Assembly: GCA_964245885.1 (NCBI GenBank) | Contig: CAXTOX010000001.1 | Coordinates: 1-64,000 of the forward strand | Source of the DNA: CAHJWO01 sp964245885 | Lineage (GTDB): Bacteria; Verrucomicrobiota; Verrucomicrobiia; Chthoniobacterales; SZAS-18 | Direction: 5' to 3' | DNA: 64,000 nucleotides | In this document: piece after piece, positions 52,499 to 61,894 of the stretch | Layout: each line of letters begins with the position of its first letter | Numbering within the stretch: position 1 is the stretch's first letter | Position numbers and translations under genes: made by a program | Notes under the pieces: generated by a model | The model's database searches: none | What the model saw: the letters and a program-made list of their open reading frames with translations, nothing else | Told to the model about the DNA's origin: nothing

Positions 52499-55400
52499 GT
52501 GAAGTCTTTTCCCGCTTTCCCATCCGCCCGCCGTCAAAAAGAGGGGTTCGCGCTGGTGCTCACCCTGTTGATCCTGAGCCTCCTGGTCATCGTCGCGGTC
52601 AGCTATTTGTCCAGTGCTGCGGCCGAACGGCAAACGGCCGAAGCATACAGCGCAAGGACATCCGCCGAACAGGCCGCGCAAACCGGGGTAGACAACGCGA
52701 CCGCGATGCTGGCGCAATGCTTCCGGGACTTCCCGGATTCGGTCACCGCGTGGGACACGAAGCAGACCGCCAACAGCGGCAGCCCGAACAATGGCATCGT
52801 CGTCACGCCGAACGGATACAACGAGGGCACCGACCTCTACCTGCGGGCAGTCCCGACCGCCGTTGGCGGGGCGACCGTGGCCAATCCGTTGCCGACGGGT
52901 CCGGCCTACACCAATGGCACCTCGTATCCCGCGAACGATGCAAGCGGCAACGATCCCAACAATCCTGCGTGCGAGACCTTCGTGCTACCGCTGATCTCGG
53001 GAGTCCTCAATGGCCGCGCGCGCCTGGTCGGAGACAAGGAGACGAACTTAAATTCGCTGTATCAGGCCCAGAAAGCGATGGACCTCAGCGAAACGGATCC
53101 AGTCAAGCAGACATGGACCGACGTGAATATCCGCCGGGTGAACGGCGACATCGAGGGGATAATCGGTTCGGATCCAGATTGGATCAACTCCTTACCCTCG
53201 CCGAAGGGTCCGAAGCCCGCGCGCGCGTACTGGGTAAATCTCACCGGCAGCGATGGGCGGTTGACTGGCCGATATGCGTTCTGGATCGACGACGAAAGCT
53301 TCCGAGCCAACGTTAATTATGTCGGTGACGCTTTGAATCGAGCTGACAACGCGGACCTCGCCACCACCAACGGCGCGAGCTTGCGCGACTCGGCAGGACT
53401 ACTGCGCGGCGTACTGCCGAGCGACATGATCTTGGCTGGCCTCCTGTTCAATCTGAGTGGGTCCGAGACTTCCGCGCACAGCGATGGCGACGTGGTGATC
53501 AATACGCGCGCCAAGTACCCAGGGTCGTTCATGGCAGATCGGCTGGCGTTTTTGCACAACGATCCGGCTACCGGCGCGATGAACGCTTCTGGCTTTAGCA
53601 AATCGATTGTCCCCGAGTATCTGCGCTACCTGACCACCACGCAGAGCGGTTCGCTCAACCTCACGCGCCACGGCACACAGCGGCTCAATCTGAACTCCAG
53701 CACGACGATGAACCCGAACGTGCCGGTCACGTTTGCGGAGATCCAGCGACTTGTTGAGACCATCCGCTTTCACCTGCCCAACTTCGGGCAACACTTCTAC
53801 CGGACCGCCAATCCAGACACCGCGGCGGCCTCGACGAAATCCGCCTTGCTCAACAACAGCACGCAAGTCACCGCGACCAACGCGGAGATGTACCTGTACA
53901 AGACGGCCGCGAATTTGCGCGACTACATCGACGTAGACGACCAACCCACGATGATCGTCAAACCTCTACCTGGGAACACGGTTCCCCGGCTCTACGATCC
54001 GAGCAATACCGATTTTGCCAAACCGCTCCATCCCTTCGGCAGCGACGGCTCCGGTGGAAATGGCAACAACTACATGTGGGCGCAGGGCAAGGACGGCGCG
54101 CCTTTCATTCAGGAAACGATGGTGCGTTACCGTCCGGCAGTCCAGAACAGCGGTGATACCTACTCGCTCACGGTCGACTATTACGTCGAACTGTGGAACA
54201 TGAGCGATCACGACATCAGTGCGTCCTCGTTGTCGGCCAACGGGAATCCTCCTTACCTGCGCATCAGCAGTCAACAGCCGTGGGTCGCGACTTACATTCA
54301 AGCGTACTACACCGGCAGTCCATCGACGCTCATGCCGGTCCGTACCGCCAAACCCGGCCCCGCCCCGGGATTTCCAAGCGCGTATCTTCTGGTTGATGAC
54401 AATGGTAACCCGACCGCAGGTCAGACGGGTCTGGTGAGGGATTTTAACCTCGACCTGGTCAATAACGTTTACAACGGCGACCCCACCGGCACCGCGCCGG
54501 TCCAGGGCGGAGTGATCTTCAAGGCTGGCACCGCGACGGTCATCACCACCGATCCCGATGCCTTCACCACGGCGGGAAATTCAAAGTACATCTACGGAGA
54601 GCAACCGCTGGTCCCTCCCTCTCCCGGCCTCAGCGGTTTGTACAAGCCCAACGTTTACTACTGCGCCAAGACAATACCGGCTGCCGATCCCGCCGCACGG
54701 CGTACATTTTCCGGTCCAACGGGGATACCCAAATTTAGCGGCACGCCGCCGGCTGGCGTCCAAGGCTACCTGCGCGGCATCATGCCGGATTTTTCGCGCG
54801 ATCCTTCGAGCGGAACCGGCACCCTGCTCGACTATGAAGTGGAGGTATCCCTCGCTAACGATTTCGGCTGGATCGATTGTGCCTCGGGCGCTTTCAGCAT
54901 CTCGGCGGGCAGTGTAACCACCAGTATGACCGCGACAAATGGTTACGACTTTACCTGGAGGTCGGGTGTCGCCGGAGATCCGCTCAACGACTACCTGCAT
55001 GGCGGCTCACTGCCCGGCAACAGTACTACACCGTCAGAGCTTGGTGATCCACGGACAAATAATGAGCAACTTTACATCCAGGTGTTCAACGGTTCGAGCT
55101 TTACCCAGGAGCCGGACCAGAACCGCTACGCCGCGCCGGCTAAGACCGACAAGCCGCCCTTTACCCTGGGCACGCCGAACGCGGAGTACGTCAAGCCCGC
55201 CATGGGCACCAATCCTTGGCCCGATTATTACGACTGGCCGACGAGCGGTTACCCCATCGCCTCACTCACTGCCGCAACGGCGCCGAGTGTGATCGCCAAT
55301 TCCACGCTAACTTCTATCGGCCAACTCGGCGACATCTTCGACCCTCTGCGAGTGATCGGCACCATCGGTACTGCCTCCATCAACAACACCCGGGGCGGCG

Positions 55401-56359
55401 GGCGCACTCTCAGGATTGGGCAGCACGATGACCGGTTCACCTACGACACAGTCGGTAATCCGACGCCATATAACGACTCCAACCATGTGCCCGCCAGCAA
55501 TGGCTGGGCTTCGTGGCGGCTCACGGATATTTTTTCCGTCAACGACCCGATCGAGCTGCCCGCGCGCATCAACATCAACGGAGTCACGCGCGACAAGGGC
55601 GCGGCGCTACGCGCGATGTTGCACGATTTTACCTTCCAGCCGGCCACCACCGTTGATCCCTTGATCCACGGCGCTTCCGCTTCCGCGACCAACACCTCCG
55701 CGCTCGCTGGGGTAAAGTTGTCGGACACCGCGACCACGGATACCTCCGCTGGCGTAGGAACCCTCATCAATCAGATCACCAATCGCCTGAACCAGACTTC
55801 GACCACCGGCTCCAATGCTGCCAGTGGCTACAGCACGCCCTGGGGACCGTTCTTCGAACGCGGCGAATTTGGCGAACTCGATAACGCGAATGCCAACTCT
55901 ATCGCCAGTGTCAGCACCACGGCGATGTTTGGCAAGAACACGACTTCTGCCTCGGTCAAAAGCACGGACCTGACGGGCGTCGATCTCAATCGCACTTTCG
56001 ACCGTGGCCGCGAGGAGCTCTTCCGCCGGATCGCCGAGCTGATCTGCACGCGCGGTGATACCTTCACCGTGTATGCCGTTGGCCAGTCGCTTACGCAGGC
56101 CACGACGACCTCTCCCGCCAAGGTCACCGGCACGCACCGCATGCGCGTGACCTTCCGACTCGTGCCCAAGCAGTTGAACGGCACCACTCGGGAGGATTTC
56201 CACCCGGGTTACGACATCAACACCACCACCGGGGTAATCACGCAGAAAACCTTTTCCGCCGTGAACGGCTTGGGCCTCCCAGACATCGCCGGCCTCAACA
56301 AGCGCTTTGCCAAACCCGACAGCTATGAAGTGCAAATCCTCGAAGCCAGCAGTTACTAA
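52499..56359 (+). CDS. Verru_Chthon cassette protein A (giant secreted protein)
   Basis: A 1286-residue protein, the large component of the cassette. The N-terminal helix (FALVLTLLILSLLVIVAVS) resembles the GspK-type anchor, followed by SSAAAERQTAEAYSARTSAEQAAQ as in pilus-assembly PilX/GspK proteins. The remainder is a long serine/threonine/asparagine-rich beta region without recognised repeats. The start is a GTG at 52499, 69 bases after protein C. Together with D, B and C it would form the tip or cargo of a pseudopilus-like system. Its 3' end overlaps the next gene. Confidence 0.82.
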   Translation: MKSFPAFPSARRQKEGFALVLTLLILSLLVIVAVSYLSSAAAERQTAEAYSARTSAEQAAQTGVDNATAMLAQCFRDFPDSVTAWDTKQTANSGSPNNGIVVTPNGYNEGTDLYLRAVPTAVGGATVANPLPTGPAYTNGTSYPANDASGNDPNNPACETFVLPLISGVLNGRARLVGDKETNLNSLYQAQKAMDLSETDPVKQTWTDVNIRRVNGDIEGIIGSDPDWINSLPSPKGPKPARAYWVNLTGSDGRLTGRYAFWIDDESFRANVNYVGDALNRADNADLATTNGASLRDSAGLLRGVLPSDMILAGLLFNLSGSETSAHSDGDVVINTRAKYPGSFMADRLAFLHNDPATGAMNASGFSKSIVPEYLRYLTTTQSGSLNLTRHGTQRLNLNSSTTMNPNVPVTFAEIQRLVETIRFHLPNFGQHFYRTANPDTAAASTKSALLNNSTQVTATNAEMYLYKTAANLRDYIDVDDQPTMIVKPLPGNTVPRLYDPSNTDFAKPLHPFGSDGSGGNGNNYMWAQGKDGAPFIQETMVRYRPAVQNSGDTYSLTVDYYVELWNMSDHDISASSLSANGNPPYLRISSQQPWVATYIQAYYTGSPSTLMPVRTAKPGPAPGFPSAYLLVDDNGNPTAGQTGLVRDFNLDLVNNVYNGDPTGTAPVQGGVIFKAGTATVITTDPDAFTTAGNSKYIYGEQPLVPPSPGLSGLYKPNVYYCAKTIPAADPAARRTFSGPTGIPKFSGTPPAGVQGYLRGIMPDFSRDPSSGTGTLLDYEVEVSLANDFGWIDCASGAFSISAGSVTTSMTATNGYDFTWRSGVAGDPLNDYLHGGSLPGNSTTPSELGDPRTNNEQLYIQVFNGSSFTQEPDQNRYAAPAKTDKPPFTLGTPNAEYVKPAMGTNPWPDYYDWPTSGYPIASLTAATAPSVIANSTLTSIGQLGDIFDPLRVIGTIGTASINNTRGGGRTLRIGQHDDRFTYDTVGNPTPYNDSNHVPASNGWASWRLTDIFSVNDPIELPARININGVTRDKGAALRAMLHDFTFQPATTVDPLIHGASASATNTSALAGVKLSDTATTDTSAGVGTLINQITNRLNQTSTTGSNAASGYSTPWGPFFERGEFGELDNANANSIASVSTTAMFGKNTTSASVKSTDLTGVDLNRTFDRGREELFRRIAELICTRGDTFTVYAVGQSLTQATTTSPAKVTGTHRMRVTFRLVPKQLNGTTREDFHPGYDINTTTGVITQKTFSAVNGLGLPDIAGLNKRFAKPDSYEVQILEASSY

Positions 56360-57074
56360 GGCCGGCCATCTGGCGGCGCTACTCGTCCTGCTATTCGCTC
56401 CCTTTGTCCGGGCGCAGCAGGCCTCGCCATCGGCTTCCGCGCGCCCGGCACAGGCCTTCGTGCGGGTCTGGAACATGATGGCGGGTAAGGATGCCACGCC
56501 GCTCCAGCTTTTTGTCACCGACGACAAGCCAATGCTGACCGCGGTGCCGCTCAGCTATGGTTCCGGCTACACGGCGCTGCCACCCGGCACGTACAACTTT
56601 ACCATTCGGAAATCGAGCGATGCCGCCAACCCGCTCAAGAAGCAATCGCTGGTGATGCGGGCGAACGTTTACGTCACCTACCTGGTGACCGACAAAGGTG
56701 GCCAGCCGACGGTCGAGTTGATCGACGACACGCAGGATCCGAAGAAACTCAACGAACCGTCGCAGCTGGTCATTCGCGTCTTCATGCCGGGCGCGAAGGT
56801 CACTGTGACTACGCGGGAAGGTGCTACCAGTCCGGAAGTGGGTTATGCCGAATCCGGCAAGTTCGAAAATCTGCCCAATCGCAGCCTTTTCTTGACGATG
56901 AAGGCCAACGGACTCGGTCCAGACGTGAAGTCTTGGAACAATGAAGCCGATTTCGCCTCGTATCGGCGTGCGACCCTCCTGGTCATCGGCGATCCCTACG
57001 GGCGCTTCCGTCCGCGTTTGATCTACGACGGGCCTTCGGCAGCCGAGTTGGCGGCGCAACTTCCAAAGCAATGA
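56325..57074 (+). CDS. Secreted protein of the Verru_Chthon operon (first of two paralogues)
   Basis: A 249-residue exported protein, with signal AALLVLLFAPFVRAQ, beginning 35 bases inside the end of protein A in another frame, so it is coupled to it. The body is beta-rich, with a repeated theme: YTALPPGTYNFTIRK, then LVIRVFMPGAKVTV. The end is RRATLLVIGDPYGRFRPRL. The DPYGRxRPR ending is shared with the next gene, so the two arose by duplication. I do not recognise a named family. The ATG at 56325 is preferred to a TTG six codons upstream. Confidence 0.75.
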   Translation: MKCKSSKPAVTKAGHLAALLVLLFAPFVRAQQASPSASARPAQAFVRVWNMMAGKDATPLQLFVTDDKPMLTAVPLSYGSGYTALPPGTYNFTIRKSSDAANPLKKQSLVMRANVYVTYLVTDKGGQPTVELIDDTQDPKKLNEPSQLVIRVFMPGAKVTVTTREGATSPEVGYAESGKFENLPNRSLFLTMKANGLGPDVKSWNNEADFASYRRATLLVIGDPYGRFRPRLIYDGPSAAELAAQLPKQ

Positions 57075-57877
57075 AGACGGCGTTTTCTTCCCATGTTAGG
57101 CCGACACTTGCACTGACGATGCTGCTCGGTGCGCTTCTGCCGACCACGTCCGTCTGGTCGCAAGGCAAGTCGAAGCCCAAGCCCACACCAACAGCGACGC
57201 CTGCTGCCGCCGCTACACCCGCGGGCGGGGTGGCGCACGTTCGATTTTGGAAAACCGAGTTGAAAGGATTTCCCAGTTTGCGCCTGGCTTTTCGTGCGGG
57301 TGAAGGGAACAAGGCAGTCGCGTGGGAGGTTGGCACCGGCAGTCCGGGTTACATCTTTAATGAATACGTCGATGTGCCGGCGGGACGCGGGGTGTTCGAG
57401 CTTTTTGCCGAACAGGACAAGCAGGCCGTGGCGAGCTTGTCGGCCGAGTTGGGCCAAAAGTTCTACGCTACCGTGCTCTTGAGCGAGCCAGCGAAGGCGG
57501 GTGAGCCGCCGCGCATGGAGTTGATCGACGCCGGCGACGCCGGTCCCGCGACACCAGCGCAGGTTTCCGTACGCAATTTCGTGGCGGAGTTGAAGGATGT
57601 GCACGTGAGCTTCGGCGAGAAGCTCAGCGCGCAGTTTGATGCGGGCCTGGGTTATCTCTTGATGCGCGGCATCACGCCGGCTTCTTATCGCGTGCAAACC
57701 ACGGGGACGTTGGCGAGTGGTGAGCCCTTCGAGTGGACCACCGAGGTGGATCTGCGGCAAAACCGTCGGCAAACCCTGCTGATTTATCCTGATCCGTACG
57801 GTCGGATTCGTCCGCGGATCAGCATTGATGGAGAAGCCTCTGCGACAGTGCCCGAGAAGCAGAACGGCCAGCGTTGA
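57071..57877 (+). CDS. Secreted protein of the Verru_Chthon operon (second paralogue)
   Basis: A 268-residue exported protein (signal TLALTMLLGALLPTTSVW, then a proline/lysine/alanine linker). The body follows the same plan as the preceding gene, and the C-terminal NRRQTLLIYPDPYGRIRPRI repeats its ending. It starts by ATGA overlap. Function unknown; location as last genes of the cassette operon suggests surface-fibre cargo or assembly factors. Confidence 0.75.
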   Translation: MKTAFSSHVRPTLALTMLLGALLPTTSVWSQGKSKPKPTPTATPAAAATPAGGVAHVRFWKTELKGFPSLRLAFRAGEGNKAVAWEVGTGSPGYIFNEYVDVPAGRGVFELFAEQDKQAVASLSAELGQKFYATVLLSEPAKAGEPPRMELIDAGDAGPATPAQVSVRNFVAELKDVHVSFGEKLSAQFDAGLGYLLMRGITPASYRVQTTGTLASGEPFEWTTEVDLRQNRRQTLLIYPDPYGRIRPRISIDGEASATVPEKQNGQR

Positions 57878-57899
57878 TACGTTGCTGTCTGGCTTTCAT

Positions 57900-59240
57900 T
57901 CAAATCTTGTCCAGGCAGAGGTCCAGCGTGCCGAGCAGGAAGTCGGCGTCCTCCAAGGTCAGGCACATGGGCGGCTTGATCCGCAGCACGTTGCCAAAAT
58001 ATCCGCCCTTGCCGATGAGCAGGCCCGCGTCCTTTGCCGCCTCGAAGACCCGGATCGTTTCTTCCTTGGCGGGCGTTTTGGCGGCGCGGTCCTTGACCAG
58101 TTCGACGCCGATCATGAGGCCCTTGCCACGCACGTCTCCGATGAGGTCGTGTTTGTTCGCCAAGGTGCGGAAACCGTCCATCAGGTAGCCGCCCACCTTC
58201 CGCGAGTTCGCCTGCAAACCCTCGCGCTCGATGACTTCCAGCACCGCCTTGCCCTGCGCGCAGACCACCGGGTTGCCCCCGAACGTGTTGAAATGCACGC
58301 GCGACTTGAGCGTTGCCGCGATCTTGTGCGTGGTCACCACGGCGGCCAGCGGCGCGCCGTTGCCGATGCTCTTGGCCATCGTCACGATGTCGGGGATCAC
58401 GCCCTGCGTTTCGAACCCCCAGAAGTGCGTGCCCGTCCGGCCGAACCCCGCCTGCACCTCGTCCGCAATGCACACCCCGCCCGCCGCGCGGACGTGCGCG
58501 TAGGTTCGTTCGAGGTAGCCGTCCGGGAACACCACCGTGCCGCCCACGCCCTGGATCGACTCGGCGATGAACCCCGCCACCTGGCCGGGCGTCGTGTAGT
58601 CGATGACGCTTTTCACGTCGTCAGCGTACTTACGACCCGCTTCTGGGTCGTCGTAGCCGAACGTTCCCCGGTAACGGTCCGGCGCGAGCGCGTGGTGGAC
58701 GCCGAAGGAATGCGGCACGTTGAACTTCCACGTCGAATGCGCCGTCAGCCCCATGCCGGAGCTGTTGCCGCCGTGGTAGGCGTTGCGCAGGGCGATGGTG
58801 TCGTAGTATCCCGTATACACGCGGGCCATGAGCAACGCGAGGTCGTTGGCCTCCGAGCCGCTGTTGACGAAATAACACGCCTTCAGGTCGCCGGGCATCT
58901 TGGCGGCGAGGTCGCGGGCGAACTCGACGATGTTCGGGTGCAGGTAGATCGTCGGCGCGTGCTGGAGGAGGGCGTTCTGGCGGTTGGCGGCGGCGACGAC
59001 GTGCGGATGGCAATGGCCCACGCCGACGGTGACGATGCCGCCGATGGCGTCGAGGTAGCGGCGGCCGGTTTCGTCGTAGAGGTATTGCGCGCGGCCTTCG
59101 ACGAGGAGGAGTGGTTTCTGGTAGTAGTGGAACAGGCCCGGATTGAGGAACTCCCGCCGCAGTTGGTAAACCTCGTCCGCCGAAGGTCCGGCGTAGGGCG
59201 CAGGCGTGTGATCGAAAGGCGGGAGCGTGGGCGCTTGCAT
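57900..59240 (-). CDS. Class III aminotransferase, AGXT2-like
   Basis: PLP enzyme of 446 residues that moves an amino group to glyoxylate or pyruvate. Landmarks are YLDAIGGIVTVGVGHCHPHV near residue 60, FVNSGSEANDLALLMARV (phosphate-binding turn), CIADEVQAGFGRTGTHFW (cofactor aspartate) and MAKSIGNGAPLAAVV with the Schiff-base lysine. These match the alanine-glyoxylate aminotransferase 2 / beta-alanine-pyruvate group. In this setting it could dispose of glyoxylate from ureide breakdown or of beta-alanine from uracil. The ATG at 59240 is used. It is convergent with the cassette operon across 22 bases. Confidence 0.88.
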   Translation of the reverse strand: MQAPTLPPFDHTPAPYAGPSADEVYQLRREFLNPGLFHYYQKPLLLVEGRAQYLYDETGRRYLDAIGGIVTVGVGHCHPHVVAAANRQNALLQHAPTIYLHPNIVEFARDLAAKMPGDLKACYFVNSGSEANDLALLMARVYTGYYDTIALRNAYHGGNSSGMGLTAHSTWKFNVPHSFGVHHALAPDRYRGTFGYDDPEAGRKYADDVKSVIDYTTPGQVAGFIAESIQGVGGTVVFPDGYLERTYAHVRAAGGVCIADEVQAGFGRTGTHFWGFETQGVIPDIVTMAKSIGNGAPLAAVVTTHKIAATLKSRVHFNTFGGNPVVCAQGKAVLEVIEREGLQANSRKVGGYLMDGFRTLANKHDLIGDVRGKGLMIGVELVKDRAAKTPAKEETIRVFEAAKDAGLLIGKGGYFGNVLRIKPPMCLTLEDADFLLGTLDLCLDKI

Positions 59241-59287
59241 GATGAGTCCGAGGATAAACCACGCCACGGCTTGGCGGCGAGCAAAAC

Positions 59288-59322
59288 AAAAAAGCCGCCC
59301 CCGGTGAGGAGGGCGGCTTTTC
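59288..59322 (-). terminator. Rho-independent terminator of the PEP-CTERM gene
   Basis: An 11-bp stem AAAAGCCGCCC/GGGCGGCTTTT around CCGGTGAGGA. Read on the minus strand it is followed by a T-rich run (TTTTTTGTTTT), as expected at the end of the PEP-CTERM gene 25 bases upstream. Confidence 0.85.
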
Positions 59323-59346
59323 CCCGTCCGGGGAGGTAGAATCTAA

Positions 59347-60012
59347 TCAGGCCGTGCGGCGGCGGGCGCGCAGAACAGCGAACATGCCAAGAACACCGAG
59401 GGCCATCGTGGCGTAGGTGGAAGGCTCAGGAACGGCGGCAGTCGGAGTGGGCGTACCGGCGGCGAAGTCAACGCTGTTATTATTGGTATCAACCCCAGGT
59501 GAAATACGCGCAATCGACGTTGTGTTGCTTCCTGCGGGAGCAGCGGCGGTGCCTTCAAACGCATTTGCGGTACCAAAGCCCACGAAATCGAGTACGCCAG
59601 TGCTTGTGGGGCTCGTTGGTGCCGTCCCGGTTAAGCCGAGGGCAACCTTGCCGTTGGTAGCGCTGAGATTGATGTTTCCCGTGACGTTTGCGGTTGGAAG
59701 TGCTGCTCCTACGGCGCCGCCTGACGCCTCTTGGACCAAATAAAATGACCCCGGCGCAAGCATGAAACTTCCAAGGGACGTGGATTGGGTGAATGCGCCG
59801 GCCGCCGAAGCGTAGAAAACCGACAAACTACTCAGATCGATTGCCGCCGTGGTGCCATTGTACAACTCAATAAAGTCATTCGTATAGGTCGCGTTAGCGT
59901 TGCCACCGCCCCCGTACACTTCGCTGATCGTGAACATCTGCGCCTGTGCTTGGCCTTGGCAGAGGCAGAGCAAAGCCGCCGCGCTGAGCGTTGAAAGGAT
60001 CGTTTTCTTCAT
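59347..60012 (-). CDS. PEP-CTERM sorted lamin-tail-domain protein
   Basis: A 221-residue exported protein. Signal peptide (TLSAAALLCLCQGQAQA), then a lamin-tail-type domain opening with ISEVYGGGGN and YTNDFIELYNG, continuing to GFGTANAFEG. It ends with the sorting tag VPEPSTYATMALGVLGMFAV followed by arginines. Exosortase enzymes recognise this tag and cut it, placing the protein in the extracellular or biofilm matrix. The exosortase itself is not in the window. AAGG-rich sequence precedes the ATG. Confidence 0.9.
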   Translation of the reverse strand: MKKTILSTLSAAALLCLCQGQAQAQMFTISEVYGGGGNANATYTNDFIELYNGTTAAIDLSSLSVFYASAAGAFTQSTSLGSFMLAPGSFYLVQEASGGAVGAALPTANVTGNINLSATNGKVALGLTGTAPTSPTSTGVLDFVGFGTANAFEGTAAAPAGSNTTSIARISPGVDTNNNSVDFAAGTPTPTAAVPEPSTYATMALGVLGMFAVLRARRRTA

Positions 60013-60192
60013 GGGTTCCCTTGGTTCCTTCTTATACTAAAAATGAGGACGGATATGATCGGAATTCTTCGGACGAGGTGGATAGTATGAAAAAGAGGCT
60101 GGTCGGCAAGACTTTTTCGGCGTGTGTCGAATTTGTTGCAAGTGGTTTCATTTCGACAGCGGGACTGGCGCGGAAGCGCCATTTCGTGTGTT

Positions 60193-61692
60193 TCAGTGGG
60201 TTGCCGTGTGTTTCGTTGCCCCTTTTAGCAGCAGGTATGCCACGAAGGCCACCGCAAATCCCAAGAACCACGCATAGTCGTACGCCGTCACGAGGAACAT
60301 TGGCACAATCCCGGCAGGGACCCATTTCACGGTGACGAGGAAGCCGGGCAGGTTCGGCAGGATCGCCAGCCCGAGCGCGCCGAGGCCCGCGAGCGACCAG
60401 CCGTTGCCGTAGGAGTATTCGCCGGCCGGCGCGTAGAGCGCGGCGGCGTCCAGGCGGCGGTGGCGGATCACGAAATAATCCGCGATCAAAATACCTGCCA
60501 CCGGGCCGAGCAGCGCGCTGTAGCCGACCAGCCACGTGAAGATGTAGCCGGTCGGGTCGGCCACGAGTTTCCAGGGCATGATGAGGATGCCGATGATGCC
60601 GGTGATCAGCCCGCCCGTACGGAAGGAGACCCGCCGGGGCGACAAGGCGGCGAAGTCGTTCGCCGGGCCGACGACGTTGGCGGCGATGTTGGTGGCGAGC
60701 GTCGCCACGCACAGCGCTAGGAGCGCCACGACGAGCACCACCGGGTTCTTGAAACGCGTGAGCACGTCCACCGGGTCCCAGATCGTTTTGCCGTAGATGA
60801 TCGTCGTCGCACTCGTCACCGCCACGCCGATGAACGAATAAAACGCCATCGTCGTCGGCAGCCCCAGCGCCTGCCCGGCCACCTGGTCGCGTTGCGTGCG
60901 AGCATAGCGTGAGAAGTCGGGGATGTTCAGCGAAAGCGTCGCCCAGAAGGACACCATCCCCGTCAGCGCCGGCACGAAATACTTCCAGAATCCGCCCGCC
61001 TTTGGCCCACCCGCCGCGAACGCCGACGGCTGCGAGAGGATCGGCCCGAACCCGCCCGCCGCGTTGTACGCCCAGCCGAGCAACAGCAAGCCCAGCACGA
61101 TCAGAAGCGGGGCCTTGATGGAAAGTAAGAGTCGGATGGAATCAATCCCACGGAAGATGATCCACACGTTGATCCCCCAGAAGAACAGGAAGCACACCAG
61201 TTGCCCCAGCGTGATGCCCAGCCCCGGCAGTGGCGAGGACTGCGCGAGCGCGGGGAAGAACACGCCGCAGATCTTGTAGATCGCGTTGCCACCGATCCAC
61301 GTCTGGATGCCGAACCACCCGCACGCCACCAGCGCGCGCAGGACGGCCGGGACGTTCGCCCCGCGCGTGCCGAACGCCGCCCGGCAAAACACCGGGAACG
61401 GAATCCCGTACGCCGTGCCCGCGTGGGCGTTGAGGATCATCGGCGCGAGCACGATGAGGTTGCCCAAAAAGATCGTCAGGACGGCCTGCGACCAGTTCAT
61501 GCCGCCGCCGATGAGCGAGGAGGCGAGCATGTAGGTGGGGATGCACGCCGACATGGAAATCCACAGCGCGGCGAAGTTCCACACGCTCCACGTCCGCCGC
61601 GAGGTCGGCACGGGCGCGAGGTCGGCGTTGTAGAGGTCGGAGTCTTCCAGCCCCTGGTCGTGTTCCGTGGGAAGTGTCTCGGTGGTGTTCAT
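60193..61692 (-). CDS. NCS1 family nucleobase/allantoin/hydantoin permease
   Basis: A 499-residue inner-membrane carrier with twelve helices, of the NCS1 family that imports cytosine, uracil, purines, allantoin or hydantoins. The conserved entry is NADLAPVPTSRRTWSVWNF, then ISMSACIPTYMLASSL, and the substrate region ACGWFGIQTWIGGNAIY and FWATLSLNIPDFSRYAR. These features favour the allantoin/uracil/hydantoin branch over thiamine carriers. It lies beside the dihydropyrimidine dehydrogenase gene, suggesting uracil or related ring uptake. The ATG at 61692 is preferred; the frame upstream runs into the inverted repeat. Confidence 0.9.
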   Translation of the reverse strand: MNTTETLPTEHDQGLEDSDLYNADLAPVPTSRRTWSVWNFAALWISMSACIPTYMLASSLIGGGMNWSQAVLTIFLGNLIVLAPMILNAHAGTAYGIPFPVFCRAAFGTRGANVPAVLRALVACGWFGIQTWIGGNAIYKICGVFFPALAQSSPLPGLGITLGQLVCFLFFWGINVWIIFRGIDSIRLLLSIKAPLLIVLGLLLLGWAYNAAGGFGPILSQPSAFAAGGPKAGGFWKYFVPALTGMVSFWATLSLNIPDFSRYARTQRDQVAGQALGLPTTMAFYSFIGVAVTSATTIIYGKTIWDPVDVLTRFKNPVVLVVALLALCVATLATNIAANVVGPANDFAALSPRRVSFRTGGLITGIIGILIMPWKLVADPTGYIFTWLVGYSALLGPVAGILIADYFVIRHRRLDAAALYAPAGEYSYGNGWSLAGLGALGLAILPNLPGFLVTVKWVPAGIVPMFLVTAYDYAWFLGFAVAFVAYLLLKGATKHTATH

Positions 61693-61702
61693 GTGAAAAA
61701 GA

Positions 61703-61850
61703 GAAGCCTCTCGCAAAGGCCGCGAAGGACGCGAAGGAGGAAGGAGAGGGGAGGGTGGAGGCCCTGCCGTTTGCCTCCGAGGCTGACCGTGGAATTCATT
61801 CCCTCCCCTTTTTCCTTCGCGCCCTTTGCGGCCTTTGCGAGAGGCTTCTT
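61703..61850. repeat. CGCAAAGG-armed inverted repeat
   Basis: Arms 61703-61750 (AAGCCTCTCGCAAAGGCCGC and onwards) and 61801-61850 are reverse complements with a few mismatches, with a centre unlike the 42754 and 63128 copies. It lies directly upstream of the permease start at 61692 and after the PreA stop at 61895. Confidence 0.9.
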
Positions 61851-61894
61851 GTTTCGCCGTCTATCGGTCCGCCCGGATCTGCGGATGGTGTTTT

